A DNA stretch of 44,314 nucleotides from an uncultured Nitrosomonadaceae bacterium (GTDB taxonomy: Bacteria > Pseudomonadota > Gammaproteobacteria > Burkholderiales > Nitrosomonadaceae): positions 1-44,314 of the forward strand of contig CAJQRL010000057.1 in NCBI GenBank assembly GCA_905612245.1. Reading direction: 5' to 3'. Shown here one piece after another: positions 1-14,490 of this stretch. The position numbers and the translations under genes were made by a program. The notes under the pieces are model-generated. The model ran no database searches and was not told the origin of the DNA. It saw only the letters and a program-made list of their open reading frames with translations. Each line of letters opens with the position of its first letter. Position 1 is the first letter of the stretch.

Positions 1-1
1 C

Positions 2-433
<432 letters not shown>

Positions 434-469
434 AATTATAAATTGTATTCCCTGCAATAATAAATCACT

Positions 470-2848
470 ATGAAATTTCCTGAGAGCTGGCTTCGTACTT
501 TAGTGAATCCGCCAATTTCCAGCAGCGAACTAGCACATTCTCTTACGATGGCTGGCTTGGAAGTTGAAGCTATGGAGTCTGCAGCGCCAGACTTTAATAA
601 GGTGGTGGTAGCTGAAATATTGTCAGTAAATAAACACCCTAATGCTGATCGGTTAAATATCTGTCAGGTAAGTGTAGATAAATCTATAAATAAAGAGCCC
701 CTGCAAATTGTCTGTGGAGCTGGCAACGTTAGTGTTGGAGCCAAAGTGCCATGTGCGTTGATTGGTGCGCGCCTTCCTAATATGGTCATTAAACGGGCTA
801 AAGTACGTGGAGTAGAGTCATTTGGCATGCTATGTTCAGCTAACGAATTAGGAATAGCTGAAGAGACTGAAGGTTTGTTGTTGCTTCCTAAGGATGCTCC
901 AACCGGTGAAGATTTTCGCAATTATTATGACCTTGACGACAAAATCTTTACACTAAACTTAACTCCTAACCGCGCTGACTGTTTGGGAATTTTAGGTATA
1001 GCGCGAGAAGTGGCAGCAATTTCTTCTGAAAAACTTATCCTGCCTGAAATCAATCTGGTTAAAAATAGAAATAGTGACACCTTGACAGTTTGTATAGATG
1101 AACCGGATGCATGCCCGTTGTATTGTGGCAGAGTAATCCGAGACATCGATTTGGGAGCATCGACCCCAACTTGGGTGCTCCGTCGTCTAGAGCGAAGCGG
1201 AATTCGTCCGATCAATGCAGTAGTAGATGTAACTAATTATGTAATGTTGGAAATTGGCCAGCCTTTACATGCCTTTGATTTGGCAAAAATTACTGATAAA
1301 TTATCCGGAATTATTCACGTGCGCTATGCTAATTCTGGTGAAAAGCTACAACTATTAAATGGTGAAGAAATATTACTGCAGCCTGATATGTTGCTTATTT
1401 CTGATGAAATTAAACCCATAGCATTAGCCGGAATTATGGGTGGAAACGAAAGTAAGGTCGAGCTTGGTGCTACTGACCTGTTTCTTGAAAGCGCATTCTT
1501 TATACCAAAAGTAATAGCAGGAAAGCATATTCAGCTTGGGATTAGTTCTGACTCTGCGCACCGCTTCGAACGTGGCGTAGATTTTGGAGCCACACGTATC
1601 GCCATGGAAAGGGCTACAGGATTAATAATTGATATCTGTGGTGGCTATCCCGGTCCAATTACTGAAACAAAGGGGGAGCTGCCAAAACGTAAATCTATTA
1701 TCTTGCGTGAAGAAAGAGTGCAACGCATATTGGGGATCAAGCTTGAGCTATCTGAGATAACCGAGATACTAGAACGATTACAATTTGATTTTTCAGTTAA
1801 AAATAAAACATTTGATGTAACGCCTCCAACATATCGTTTTGACTTGGCTATTGAGGAAGACTTGATTGAAGAAATCGCACGAATTTATGGCTACCATAAT
1901 ATTCCTGCTGGCTTGCCAAATGTAAATGTAAATATACTACCTTATGCTGAAGCAGTAAAAACCCCGATGGAGTTACGAAAAATTTGTGTGACACGTGATT
2001 ACCAGGAAGTAACTAATTATGCATTTGTAGATGTGGAATGGGAGAGAAATTATTCAAATAACTCTTCTCCAGTAATGCTAAAGAACCCTATTTCTAGCCA
2101 GTTAAACGCAATGCGTAGCAACTTAGTTGGGGGGCTCATTTCTAACCTGAAATTTAACCTTAATCGTAAACAAACCAGAGTGCGAATATTTGAAGTTGGT
2201 TCTTGTTTCTTAAAGAAACAAGGCTGTTATGCGCAATCTGAAAAATTAGGGGGGTTATGCTATGGGGGAATCGTAGCGGAGCAATGGGGCTCTCCTGAAC
2301 GTAATACAGACTTTTATGATGTAAAGTCTGATATTGAGGCATTGTTCTGGCCGGAGATCATAAATTTTGAAATAGCAGCCCATCCTGCGCTACATCCTGG
2401 GAAATCATCACAAATTCTCATAGGAAAAAAAATAGCGGGGTGGATAGGAGAGCTTCATCCTAAATTACAACAAGAATCAGCTCTACCAAAGCCTGTTATC
2501 TTATTTGAACTTGATCTGGATGTCTTAACTCAGCGGACTTTACCAAAATCAGGAAAAATTCCAAAATACCCATCCGTACGACGTGATATTGCTGTGATAG
2601 TAGCAGATAATATTAGTGTTAGCTCTCTACTCCAGAGTATGAATGCCCTTAATTCTCCTATAATTGTAGAAATCGCCCTGTTTGATATTTATCGTGGGAA
2701 TGGAGTTGATAATGGTAAAAAAAGTCTTGCATTCCGCGTGTTATTACAAGATACTAAAAAAACTTTAACTGATGAGGAAGCAGATTCAGTTACAAAGAAA
2801 TTAATTAAGATTCTAGAGAATACATTTGAGGCAAAACTCCGTAATTAA
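470..2848 (+). CDS. pheT: Phenylalanyl-tRNA synthetase beta subunit
   Basis: 792 aa. N-terminus MKFPESWLRTLVNPPISSSELAHSLTMAGLEVE, tRNA-binding (EMAP-like) domain, and C-terminal anticodon-binding-like domain. Confidence 0.97.
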   Translation: MKFPESWLRTLVNPPISSSELAHSLTMAGLEVEAMESAAPDFNKVVVAEILSVNKHPNADRLNICQVSVDKSINKEPLQIVCGAGNVSVGAKVPCALIGARLPNMVIKRAKVRGVESFGMLCSANELGIAEETEGLLLLPKDAPTGEDFRNYYDLDDKIFTLNLTPNRADCLGILGIAREVAAISSEKLILPEINLVKNRNSDTLTVCIDEPDACPLYCGRVIRDIDLGASTPTWVLRRLERSGIRPINAVVDVTNYVMLEIGQPLHAFDLAKITDKLSGIIHVRYANSGEKLQLLNGEEILLQPDMLLISDEIKPIALAGIMGGNESKVELGATDLFLESAFFIPKVIAGKHIQLGISSDSAHRFERGVDFGATRIAMERATGLIIDICGGYPGPITETKGELPKRKSIILREERVQRILGIKLELSEITEILERLQFDFSVKNKTFDVTPPTYRFDLAIEEDLIEEIARIYGYHNIPAGLPNVNVNILPYAEAVKTPMELRKICVTRDYQEVTNYAFVDVEWERNYSNNSSPVMLKNPISSQLNAMRSNLVGGLISNLKFNLNRKQTRVRIFEVGSCFLKKQGCYAQSEKLGGLCYGGIVAEQWGSPERNTDFYDVKSDIEALFWPEIINFEIAAHPALHPGKSSQILIGKKIAGWIGELHPKLQQESALPKPVILFELDLDVLTQRTLPKSGKIPKYPSVRRDIAVIVADNISVSSLLQSMNALNSPIIVEIALFDIYRGNGVDNGKKSLAFRVLLQDTKKTLTDEEADSVTKKLIKILENTFEAKLRN

Positions 2849-2900
2849 ATATAAGCACTAAAGATTAGTTCAAGAATTAATTAGTAAGGGGGGGGAAGGC

Positions 2901-3206
2901 ATGACCTTAACAAAGGCTGAATTAGCAGATTTATTATTTGAAAAAGTTGGTTTAAACAAGCGCGAAGCCAAAAATATGGTCGACTCCTTTTATGAAGAGG
3001 TTCGTGCCGCATTACAAAGTGGTGATGGCGTAAAATTATCAGGATTTGGAAATTTTCAGTTGCGTGAAAAGCCTCAGCGCCCTGGTCGTAATCCAAAAAC
3101 CGGAGAAGAGGTTCAAATAACAGCACGACGCGTGGTAACTTTTCACGCCAGTCAAAAACTGAAGGCAATGGTGGAAAAAACTCAGAATGGGAAACATATT
3201 ACCTAG
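2901..3206 (+). CDS. ihfA: Integration host factor alpha subunit
   Basis: 101 aa HU/IHF fold: [35 protein letters not shown]...[34 protein letters not shown]. Located directly after pheT, as is common. Confidence 0.97.
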   Translation: MTLTKAELADLLFEKVGLNKREAKNMVDSFYEEVRAALQSGDGVKLSGFGNFQLREKPQRPGRNPKTGEEVQITARRVVTFHASQKLKAMVEKTQNGKHIT

Positions 3207-3576
3207 TAGTGCTTTGCCGCCTATTCCGGAAAAACGTTATTTCAACATAGGTGAAGTCGGTGAGTTATGTAGTGTCAAGCCGCACGTGCTACGTTATTGG
3301 GAACAAGAATTCTCACAATTAAGTTCCATTAAACGGCGTGGTAACCGTCGATACTATCAGCACCATGAAGTATTATTAATTCGTCATATTCGAGAATTAC
3401 TCTACGAACAAGGCTTTACCATTAATGGTGCGCGTGGACGACTAGAGCAGAAAAATCTCTTTGAGCCAACATCTAACTCAACAAGTCATTCCTCTGTCTC
3501 CGAGAATCTTACTAAAGTTGATTTAACAATTTTACAAGGCGAGATTGAAAGTGTTGTATCTTTTCTTAGGTCATGA
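3187..3576 (+). CDS. MerR family transcriptional regulator
   Basis: MerR helix-turn-helix: [69 protein letters not shown]. Overlaps the 3' end of ihfA by 20 bp. Confidence 0.93.
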   Translation: MGNILPSSALPPIPEKRYFNIGEVGELCSVKPHVLRYWEQEFSQLSSIKRRGNRRYYQHHEVLLIRHIRELLYEQGFTINGARGRLEQKNLFEPTSNSTSHSSVSENLTKVDLTILQGEIESVVSFLRS

Positions 3577-3640
3577 ATAGTGTTCCTGTCTCTGTAAAAA
3601 GAGACGCTAAAATCGATTTCTAAATATCTTGGCTTATTGC

Positions 3641-3646
3641 TATAAT
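3641..3646 (+). promoter_or_regulatory. Possible -10 element (TATAAT) of the tRNA-Pro promoter
   Basis: Exact TATAAT about 10 nt upstream of the mature tRNA 5' end. No good -35 box at the expected distance. Confidence 0.35.
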
Positions 3647-3655
3647 CCGCAATCT

Positions 3656-3732
<77 letters not shown>

Positions 3733-3838
3733 TTTAAGTGGTTTATTAATCAATTGTTATATATAAATTAAGTTTGGAATTAGTTGAACTGCTTAATTCG
3801 TTTTCTAAATAATTTAAAAATAAATTGGCCTTTTGCAA

Positions 3839-4579
3839 ATGCGCATATTGCTCAGTAACGACGACGGGTATTTAGCGCCAGGTTTGGCAAAGCTAGCTGA
3901 GAAACTATCTTCTATTGCAGATATAGTGGTAGTTGCACCAGAGCGTGACCGTAGCGGTGCGAGTAATTCCCTCACACTAGATCGCCCCCTTAGTTTGCAT
4001 AAATCTCACAATGGTTATTACTATGTAAACGGTACGCCAACAGACTGCGTGCACCTAGCAGTTACTGGCATGCTAGATACACTACCTGATATGGTCATTT
4101 CAGGTATAAACGATGGTGCCAATATGGGCGACGATACCATTTACTCGGGAACGGTAGCCGCTGCTACCGAAGGCTTTCTATTAGGAATACCTTCCCTTGC
4201 CATATCTCTCGCAAATGTTTCGGATAAAAATTTCTCTACTGCGGCACTTGTTGCAGTAGATATTGTGCAACGATTCAAAAAAAATAATTTTCATGAGCCA
4301 GTACTGCTTAATATAAATGTGCCAGATATTCCATATAATGATCTGCAAGGAATGGAAGTTACACGGCTTGGGAGGAGACATAAAGCTGAGCCAGTAGTCA
4401 AATCAGAGAATCCACGTGGTGAAACAGTATACTGGGTAGGTGCTGCGGGTGCAGTTCAGGATGCAAGTGAAAATACAGATTTTCATGCAATTCAACAAAA
4501 TCGGGTATCACTAACGCCATTACAAATTGATCTGACTCAATATGCACAGCTAGAAAAGGTTAAGCAGTGGTTAAAATAA
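3839..4579 (+). CDS. surE: 5'/3'-nucleotidase SurE
   Basis: [21 protein letters not shown]...[21 protein letters not shown]...[14 protein letters not shown]. The ATG at 3839 is a more likely start than the TTG at 3833. Confidence 0.95.
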   Translation: MRILLSNDDGYLAPGLAKLAEKLSSIADIVVVAPERDRSGASNSLTLDRPLSLHKSHNGYYYVNGTPTDCVHLAVTGMLDTLPDMVISGINDGANMGDDTIYSGTVAAATEGFLLGIPSLAISLANVSDKNFSTAALVAVDIVQRFKKNNFHEPVLLNINVPDIPYNDLQGMEVTRLGRRHKAEPVVKSENPRGETVYWVGAAGAVQDASENTDFHAIQQNRVSLTPLQIDLTQYAQLEKVKQWLK

Positions 4580-4638
4580 GATATATAGATGGGAAATGTT
4601 TGGTACTTTGAAGTTAAACATCTAAAGAGAAACTGAGT

Positions 4639-5301
4639 TTGAGTTTATATCATTCTGGCATTGGCATGACTTCTCAGCGTACACGTGCGCGAATGATTGA
4701 CCGTTTACGAGTTCAAAATATAGAGGATGAGGTGGTTCTGGCAGCAATGAACTCCGCTCCCCGTCATTTATTTGTCGAGGAAGCTCTCGCAAGCCGTGCT
4801 TACGATGATGTCGCTCTCCCCATTAATTTTGGACAAACCATCTCAAGTCCATTTATTGTAGCGCGAATGAGTGAGTTATTACATGCAGGTCCAACCCTTG
4901 GAAAAGTTCTTGAAATTGGCACAGGCTGTGGTTACCAGACAACCATCTTGGCTCAACTTGCATGTGAGGTTTATTCAATTGAACGTATTGGTCCCTTATT
5001 GAGTCGAACCCGCTCTCGTTTAAGAGAGTTCCGTCTTAATAATGTACGATTGAAGCATGCAGATGGACTCCAGGGCTTGCCAGAGGTTGGGCCATTTGAT
5101 GGCATTATTATGACAGCCGCAACTACGCATGTTCCTTCTGCATTGCTGGCGCAATTAGCAATCGGTGGTAGAATGGTTTATCCAAAAGGTAGCCAAAAAC
5201 AGTACTTGTGTGTAATCGAACGTAACTTACAGGGTTATATAGAAGCTATTCTGGACGAGGTAAGATTTGTACCAATACTTCCTGGTATCGTAAAAAATTA
5301 A
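4639..5301 (+). CDS. pcm: Protein-L-isoaspartate O-methyltransferase
   Basis: [18 protein letters not shown]...[14 protein letters not shown]...[18 protein letters not shown]. The start codon is uncertain (TTG 4639 or ATG 4666). Confidence 0.93.
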   Translation: MSLYHSGIGMTSQRTRARMIDRLRVQNIEDEVVLAAMNSAPRHLFVEEALASRAYDDVALPINFGQTISSPFIVARMSELLHAGPTLGKVLEIGTGCGYQTTILAQLACEVYSIERIGPLLSRTRSRLREFRLNNVRLKHADGLQGLPEVGPFDGIIMTAATTHVPSALLAQLAIGGRMVYPKGSQKQYLCVIERNLQGYIEAILDEVRFVPILPGIVKN

Positions 5302-5326
5302 ACTATGTCTTCAAGAGAAGGTGTGA

Positions 5327-6316
5327 ATGAAGAAAGGTGAGATGAGGCCGGCTAATCAAGCATTATTTTCTACAAAGGTTGTTAAATGCTACAAGCGATC
5401 CCTTTGTGATAGGAAGTTTGTATTCAATCTTATATTACTTCCGTCTATTATCTGTCTTCTACTTTCGGGATGCATATCAACTCGACACTCTTCATCAGGC
5501 AAAAATACGCCGCAGACAGCTGGCCATTCTAAAGAAAGTAGTCAAAAGCATACGGTGCAAAAGGGCGATACTCTGTATAGTATCGCGCAAATCTATGATA
5601 TAGATTACAAGAATTTAGCAGAATGGAATAATCTAGAAAACCCTGGCGCTATAAATATAGGCCAACAGCTTAGGCTGTCCTCGCCTAATATAATGGTTAA
5701 ACCAGCTATATTTGCACTTCCTGATCCAGAGCCATCACCAACATTACAGCAACCCATTTCGGAATCTACTTCTGCTGCTACTCTATTGAAAACAGAGCCT
5801 AAGGCATTTAAGCTTCCATATTCGAAAGAAGCTATAGCAAGGTTAAGGGTGCCTGAGGAAGCGCTTCCGTCGGCCGTTAAGAATTTAAAGAATGAAGAAC
5901 CTACTGAATTAAATGTCGTTGCTCGTGATAAGGGTGGCATTAAATGGATTTGGCCCACGAAAGGGAGAGTGTCAAGCCATTTCTTAAAAAGCACCAAAGG
6001 TATGGATATCTCAGGCAAGACAGGACAACCTGTTCTGGCCTCAGCCGCAGGCAAAGTAGTTTACAGTGGAACTGGATTGCGGGGCTACGGCAAACTCATT
6101 ATTATAAAACATAATAATGCATACCTTAGTGCGTATGCACATAACAATAAGCTCCTAGCAAAGGAGGGACAAACAGTTTCTAGGGGGCAGATAATTGCAG
6201 AGATGGGAAAAACTGACAGCAAGCTAGTAAGGCTACACTTTGAAATCCGAAAGAATGGAAAGCCAGTAGACCCACTTAAATATTTGCCGAGAATATCGTC
6301 AGAAACGGCACCTTAA
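5327..6316 (+). CDS. nlpD: LysM / M23 peptidase-domain lipoprotein (NlpD-like murein hydrolase activator)
   Basis: Lipobox-like LLLSGC, LysM domain (HTVQKGDTLYSIAQIYDIDYKNLAEWNNL), and C-terminal M23 domain (KGMDISGKTGQPVLASAAGKVVYSGTGLRGYGKLIIIKH). Follows surE-pcm. Confidence 0.92.
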   Translation: MKKGEMRPANQALFSTKVVKCYKRSLCDRKFVFNLILLPSIICLLLSGCISTRHSSSGKNTPQTAGHSKESSQKHTVQKGDTLYSIAQIYDIDYKNLAEWNNLENPGAINIGQQLRLSSPNIMVKPAIFALPDPEPSPTLQQPISESTSAATLLKTEPKAFKLPYSKEAIARLRVPEEALPSAVKNLKNEEPTELNVVARDKGGIKWIWPTKGRVSSHFLKSTKGMDISGKTGQPVLASAAGKVVYSGTGLRGYGKLIIIKHNNAYLSAYAHNNKLLAKEGQTVSRGQIIAEMGKTDSKLVRLHFEIRKNGKPVDPLKYLPRISSETAP

Positions 6317-6339
6317 TTAACTAGCTTATTTCGCAACCA

Positions 6340-6753
6340 ATGTCTTCTATACCAAATTCCCCTGCATATACTGAGAAAGAGATCGATCAGTTAGTTCGTT
6401 CTTTTTATGAAAAGGCCCGAAAAGATCCGTCATTAGGTCCGATCTTTGAAGCTCACGTTACTAACTGGGAAGAACATTTTGTACAAATGACTGATTTCTG
6501 GTCGGGTAATTTGCTAGGCACCAACCGTTTTTATGGGGCGCCAATGCCCAAGCACTTAGCTGTGCCAAACCTTCGTCCTGAGCTGTTTGAGCAATGGTTG
6601 AAGCTTTTTAAGCAAACAACGCAAGAGCTTGACAATGAATCTTTTCAACTACATGTAAATCTACTTGCTTATCGTATCGCAAGTAGATTATGGGCGGCAT
6701 ATCAAATGCAGCATTACCCTGATAAGCCTTTATTAGAGCTGAAAGCCCCATAA
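6340..6753 (+). CDS. Group III truncated hemoglobin
   Basis: 137 aa globin-like: YTEKEIDQLVRSFYEKARKDPSLGPIFEAHVTNWEEHFVQMTDFWSGNLLGTNRFYGAPMPKHL. Confidence 0.88.
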   Translation: MSSIPNSPAYTEKEIDQLVRSFYEKARKDPSLGPIFEAHVTNWEEHFVQMTDFWSGNLLGTNRFYGAPMPKHLAVPNLRPELFEQWLKLFKQTTQELDNESFQLHVNLLAYRIASRLWAAYQMQHYPDKPLLELKAP

Positions 6754-6862
6754 CTTTCTCGGTTCTTTGTTCATTTAGTAGTATCCTACCTAAGAGACTT
6801 AGCTGTAATATTCAGTTTGAGAAAAATATAAGTAGATTTGTCAAAATATAGGAGTCAGAATA

Positions 6863-7465
6863 ATGAGTAACACGCCACATACATTGCCGCCCCTTCCCTA
6901 CGCAGAAAATGCCCTAGATCCAGTTATTTCGGCGCGTACGGTAGGCATCCACTATGGCAAACATCATAAAACTTATGTTAATAACCTGAATAATCTGATA
7001 GCTGATACAGAATTAGCCGATTTGTCATTACAAGAGATCATAACTAAGACAGCTGGCCAAGCTAGTAAAGCGGGAATTTTCAACAATTCCGCCCAAATTT
7101 GGAATCATACTTTTTACTGGAATAGCTTATCTCAGAAGGGCGGCGGGGAGCCTCCTTTAATTTTGAAGCAAAAGATTGAGAGTTCTTTTGGTGACTTAGA
7201 CTCATGTAAGAAAGAATTAGCTACTGCAGCAATGACTCAGTTTGGAAGTGGTTGGGCATGGCTTGTAATGAACGGCGACAAACTTGAGGTTGCTAAAACT
7301 GCTAATGCAGAGTCACCCTTGTCTATGGGGGTAAAACCACTTCTTGTTATTGATGTATGGGAGCATGCTTACTATCTTGATTATGAAAATCGTAGAATTG
7401 AATATGTTAATGCTGTAATTGAGAAATTAATCAACTGGGGTTTTGCTGAAGATAATCTAGGATAA
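6863..7465 (+). CDS. sodB: Superoxide dismutase [Fe]
   Basis: HTLPPLPYAENALDPVISARTVGIHYGKHHKTYVNNLNNLI...QIWNHTFYWNSL...VIDVWEHAYYLDYENRR. Fe/Mn-SOD metal-ligand motif DVWEHAYYLDY. Confidence 0.95.
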   Translation: MSNTPHTLPPLPYAENALDPVISARTVGIHYGKHHKTYVNNLNNLIADTELADLSLQEIITKTAGQASKAGIFNNSAQIWNHTFYWNSLSQKGGGEPPLILKQKIESSFGDLDSCKKELATAAMTQFGSGWAWLVMNGDKLEVAKTANAESPLSMGVKPLLVIDVWEHAYYLDYENRRIEYVNAVIEKLINWGFAEDNLG

Positions 7466-7471
7466 TCAACT

Positions 7472-8674
7472 GTGCCCAAAGATATAGAAGAGCAGCTAGA
7501 GATTATCAGGCGAGGCTGTGACGAGCTCCTAGTTGAAAAAGAACTCAAGAAAAAGCTATCAACAGGTATTCCGCTAAGAATTAAAGCTGGTTTTGACCCA
7601 ACTGCTCCAGATTTGCACTTGGGTCATACGGTTCTGCTTAATAAGATGCGCCAGCTGCAGGATATGGGTCACCATATTCAATTCTTAATTGGTGACTTCA
7701 CGGGCATGATAGGTGACCCTAGTGGGAAGAATACTACCCGTCCTCCCTTAACAGAGGAACAAGTCGCAGAGAATGCAAAAACTTATACAGACCAAGTATT
7801 TAAAATACTGAGGTCTGATCAAACTGAAGTTGCGTTTAATTCAAAATGGATGAGCCAAGTAAATGCGGCTGATCTAATCAAAATAGCCTCAACTCATACT
7901 GTAGCTCGCATGTTAGAACGAGATGATTTTGGTAAAAGGTACCGAAACAACCAGCCTATTTCTATTCATGAGTTTTTGTATCCACTGATTCAAGCTTATG
8001 ATTCAGTCATGCTTAAGGCAGATATAGAATTAGGAGGTACCGATCAGAAGTTTAATTTGTTAGTGGGACGTGAATTACAAAAACATTTTAATCAGCCCCC
8101 TCAATGTATTCTTACTATGCCTCTATTAGTGGGGCTTGATGGCGTGAATAAAATGTCCAAATCGTTAAATAATTATATCGGCATAGATGAGGCGGCTGAG
8201 GAAATCTTCGGTAAAATAATGTCAATTTCTGATGAATTGATGTGGCAATATTTAGAGTTACTATCTTTTGAATCATTAATTACTATCCGACAATGGAAAA
8301 AGGAAATAGAGCAAGGTCGTAATCCGCGGGATATAAAAATAATATTTGCTAAGGAAATAGTGACGCGTTTTCACAGCAAACAAGATGCAGAAAAAGCAGT
8401 AACTGATTTTGAGGCACGCTTCAAACATGGCGCAATACCAGAAAATATTCCGCTAATAAAATTACAAAGTGAAGATGATGGGTTGGGTATAACAAAAATC
8501 CTTAAGCAATCTGGCCTCACAGCAAGTACATCAGAAGCTCTTCGCATGATCGAGCAGAAAGGGGTGAAATTAAATGGGGAAAAAATAAGTGACAAAAACC
8601 TAAAATTAAAGCTAGGAACAACTTCGGTAATTCAGGTAGGGAAACGAAAATTTGCTAAGGTAACAATCCTTTAA
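7472..8674 (+). CDS. tyrS: Tyrosyl-tRNA synthetase
   Basis: GTG start. Class I motifs HLGHT and KMSKS, and a C-terminal S4-like domain. Confidence 0.97.
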   Translation: MPKDIEEQLEIIRRGCDELLVEKELKKKLSTGIPLRIKAGFDPTAPDLHLGHTVLLNKMRQLQDMGHHIQFLIGDFTGMIGDPSGKNTTRPPLTEEQVAENAKTYTDQVFKILRSDQTEVAFNSKWMSQVNAADLIKIASTHTVARMLERDDFGKRYRNNQPISIHEFLYPLIQAYDSVMLKADIELGGTDQKFNLLVGRELQKHFNQPPQCILTMPLLVGLDGVNKMSKSLNNYIGIDEAAEEIFGKIMSISDELMWQYLELLSFESLITIRQWKKEIEQGRNPRDIKIIFAKEIVTRFHSKQDAEKAVTDFEARFKHGAIPENIPLIKLQSEDDGLGITKILKQSGLTASTSEALRMIEQKGVKLNGEKISDKNLKLKLGTTSVIQVGKRKFAKVTIL

Positions 8675-8739
8675 CATTCAGATTTAAAGTAACAATCCAT
8701 TAACATCCAATATATATATGTAGTATTAGAAGAAATATC

Positions 8740-8768
8740 TTGATATACGGTTTCGGTGTCTATATAAT
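8740..8768 (+). promoter_or_regulatory. Putative sigma-70 promoter of the rRNA operon
   Basis: TTGATA (8740-8745), 17 bp spacer, TATAAT (8763-8768), about 190 nt upstream of mature 16S. Confidence 0.75.
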
Positions 8769-8807
8769 TCACGGCTTCTCTGCCAATAAGGTTTATTGGT
8801 CAGACCA

Positions 8808-8822
8808 GTTCTTTAAAAATTT
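8808..8822 (+). promoter_or_regulatory. boxA-like antitermination element in the rRNA leader
   Basis: GTTCTTTAAAAATTT. The same 15-mer recurs at 10927-10941 just upstream of 23S. Confidence 0.65.
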
Positions 8823-8958
8823 ACAGCCGATAGGTGTGGGTACTTTGCTAGGGCGTCAAAAAATCTATCTTTCGAGGTAGGTTCGAGACAACTGAAAAAA
8901 AGAAGTACTCGCACGATGTAACAAGGTAACAAGTCAAGCGAGAGTTTTAACATTATTA

Positions 8959-10494
<1,536 letters not shown>

Positions 10495-10554
10495 AAGAGA
10501 AAAACCCAGTAAAGTATCCACAACCTATCGGTTGTATAAGAAGCAGGGGCTAGG

Positions 10555-10598
10555 TGACAATTGCTGAATACTTAAAACTAAATATTCAGCAATTGTCA
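10555..10598 (+). other. 16 bp perfect hairpin in the 16S-23S spacer
   Basis: TGACAATTGCTGAATA (10555-10570), 12 nt loop, TATTCAGCAATTGTCA (10583-10598). Confidence 0.7.
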
Positions 10599-10613
10599 TG
10601 GACCCTTAAATTA

Positions 10614-10690
<77 letters not shown>

Positions 10691-10697
10691 ACATAGC

Positions 10698-10773
10698 GGG
10701 GGTGTAGCTCAATTGGTAGAGCACCTGCTTTGCAAGCAGGGGGTCGTCGGTTCGATTCCGATCACCTCCACCA
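10698..10773 (+). tRNA. tRNA-Ala (TGC)
   Basis: 76 nt: GGGGGTGTAGCTCAATTGGTAGAGC..CTTTGCAAG..GGTTCGATTCCGATCACCTCCACCA. Confidence 0.96.
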
Positions 10774-10805
10774 ATTATTAAAACAAGCTATGAAATTTAA
10801 AGAGT

Positions 10806-10837
10806 AGAAGTAAGCGAAAGCGCTTACTTCTGGTTTT
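10806..10837 (+). other. 11 bp perfect hairpin followed by a T-run in the spacer (terminator/attenuator-like)
   Basis: AGAAGTAAGCG AAAG CGCTTACTTCT, then GGTTTTT, between tRNA-Ala and 23S. Confidence 0.5.
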
Positions 10838-10926
10838 TAACCAGCGGCTGTATTATATAGAAATAGAGGTATTTAGAATTTAATAGTCTTTTTTTTGACT
10901 GTTATTTATTAAATCTATTTCTTGGT

Positions 10927-10941
10927 GTTCTTTAAAAATTT
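10927..10941 (+). promoter_or_regulatory. boxA-like element upstream of 23S
   Basis: GTTCTTTAAAAATTT, identical to the leader copy at 8808-8822. Confidence 0.6.
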
Positions 10942-11158
10942 GGAAGAAGTAAATATTTTGTGTTCTAAGGAACCTTAAGTCTTTATGATTATGGTTATCT
11001 CTTGGAATGTAATTATATTGGGTTAGATTGTATCAATGCATTATATTTTTAGTCGGATGTAATGCAGAAACAACCTGTAACTAATTGGTTTTGGAAGACG
11101 GGATTAAAGTTGATTTAATAGACTTTATACCCATAATCTAAAAGCCCTTAAGGTTATA

Positions 11159-14053
<2,895 letters not shown>

Positions 14054-14180
14054 ATAACCTTAAGTTAACGTATGAAAGATTATGATTAAGTAGTTATTAA
14101 AATCATTCGATACGTTTGCAGGTTGTTTAAATAAATATGATTTAATCCATTGAAATTTACTTCTTCCAGATTACGGTTAC

Positions 14181-14297
14181 GCTTGGCGGCAATAGCGCTT
14201 TGGACCCACCCCTTCCCATCCCGAACAGGACCGTGAAACGAGGTTGCGCCGATGATAGTGTGCATTACGCATGTGAAAGTAGGTCACTGCCAGGCAT
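14181..14297 (+). rRNA. rrf: 5S ribosomal RNA
   Basis: About 117 nt: GCTTGGCGGCAATAGCGC...CCCACCCCTTCCCATCCCGAACAGG...GTAGGTCACTGCCAGGC. Confidence 0.93.
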
Positions 14298-14311
14298 TTT
14301 TAAATAAGAAC

Positions 14312-14344
14312 GCCCCGACTCATAAAGAGCTCGGGGCTTTTTTA
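14312..14344 (+). terminator. Rho-independent terminator of the rRNA operon
   Basis: GCCCCGA/CTC hairpin paired with GAG/TCGGGGC, then TTTTTT, directly after 5S. Confidence 0.9.
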
Positions 14345-14490
14345 TGTTCTAAACCTATAGAGTTCATATTAGGCTATATATATTATTCTTAATAATATTT
14401 CATGTTAGCATCCCATTAGATATGATGAAGAGATAGGTTCATTTTGCGCAGTAAGGTTTTATAAATCTAAAATACCAGGAAAAGTTCGCT

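Noticed and set aside
5605-6054. 149 aa antisense ORF within nlpD
   Set aside because: No recognisable domain; shadows a well-supported gene.
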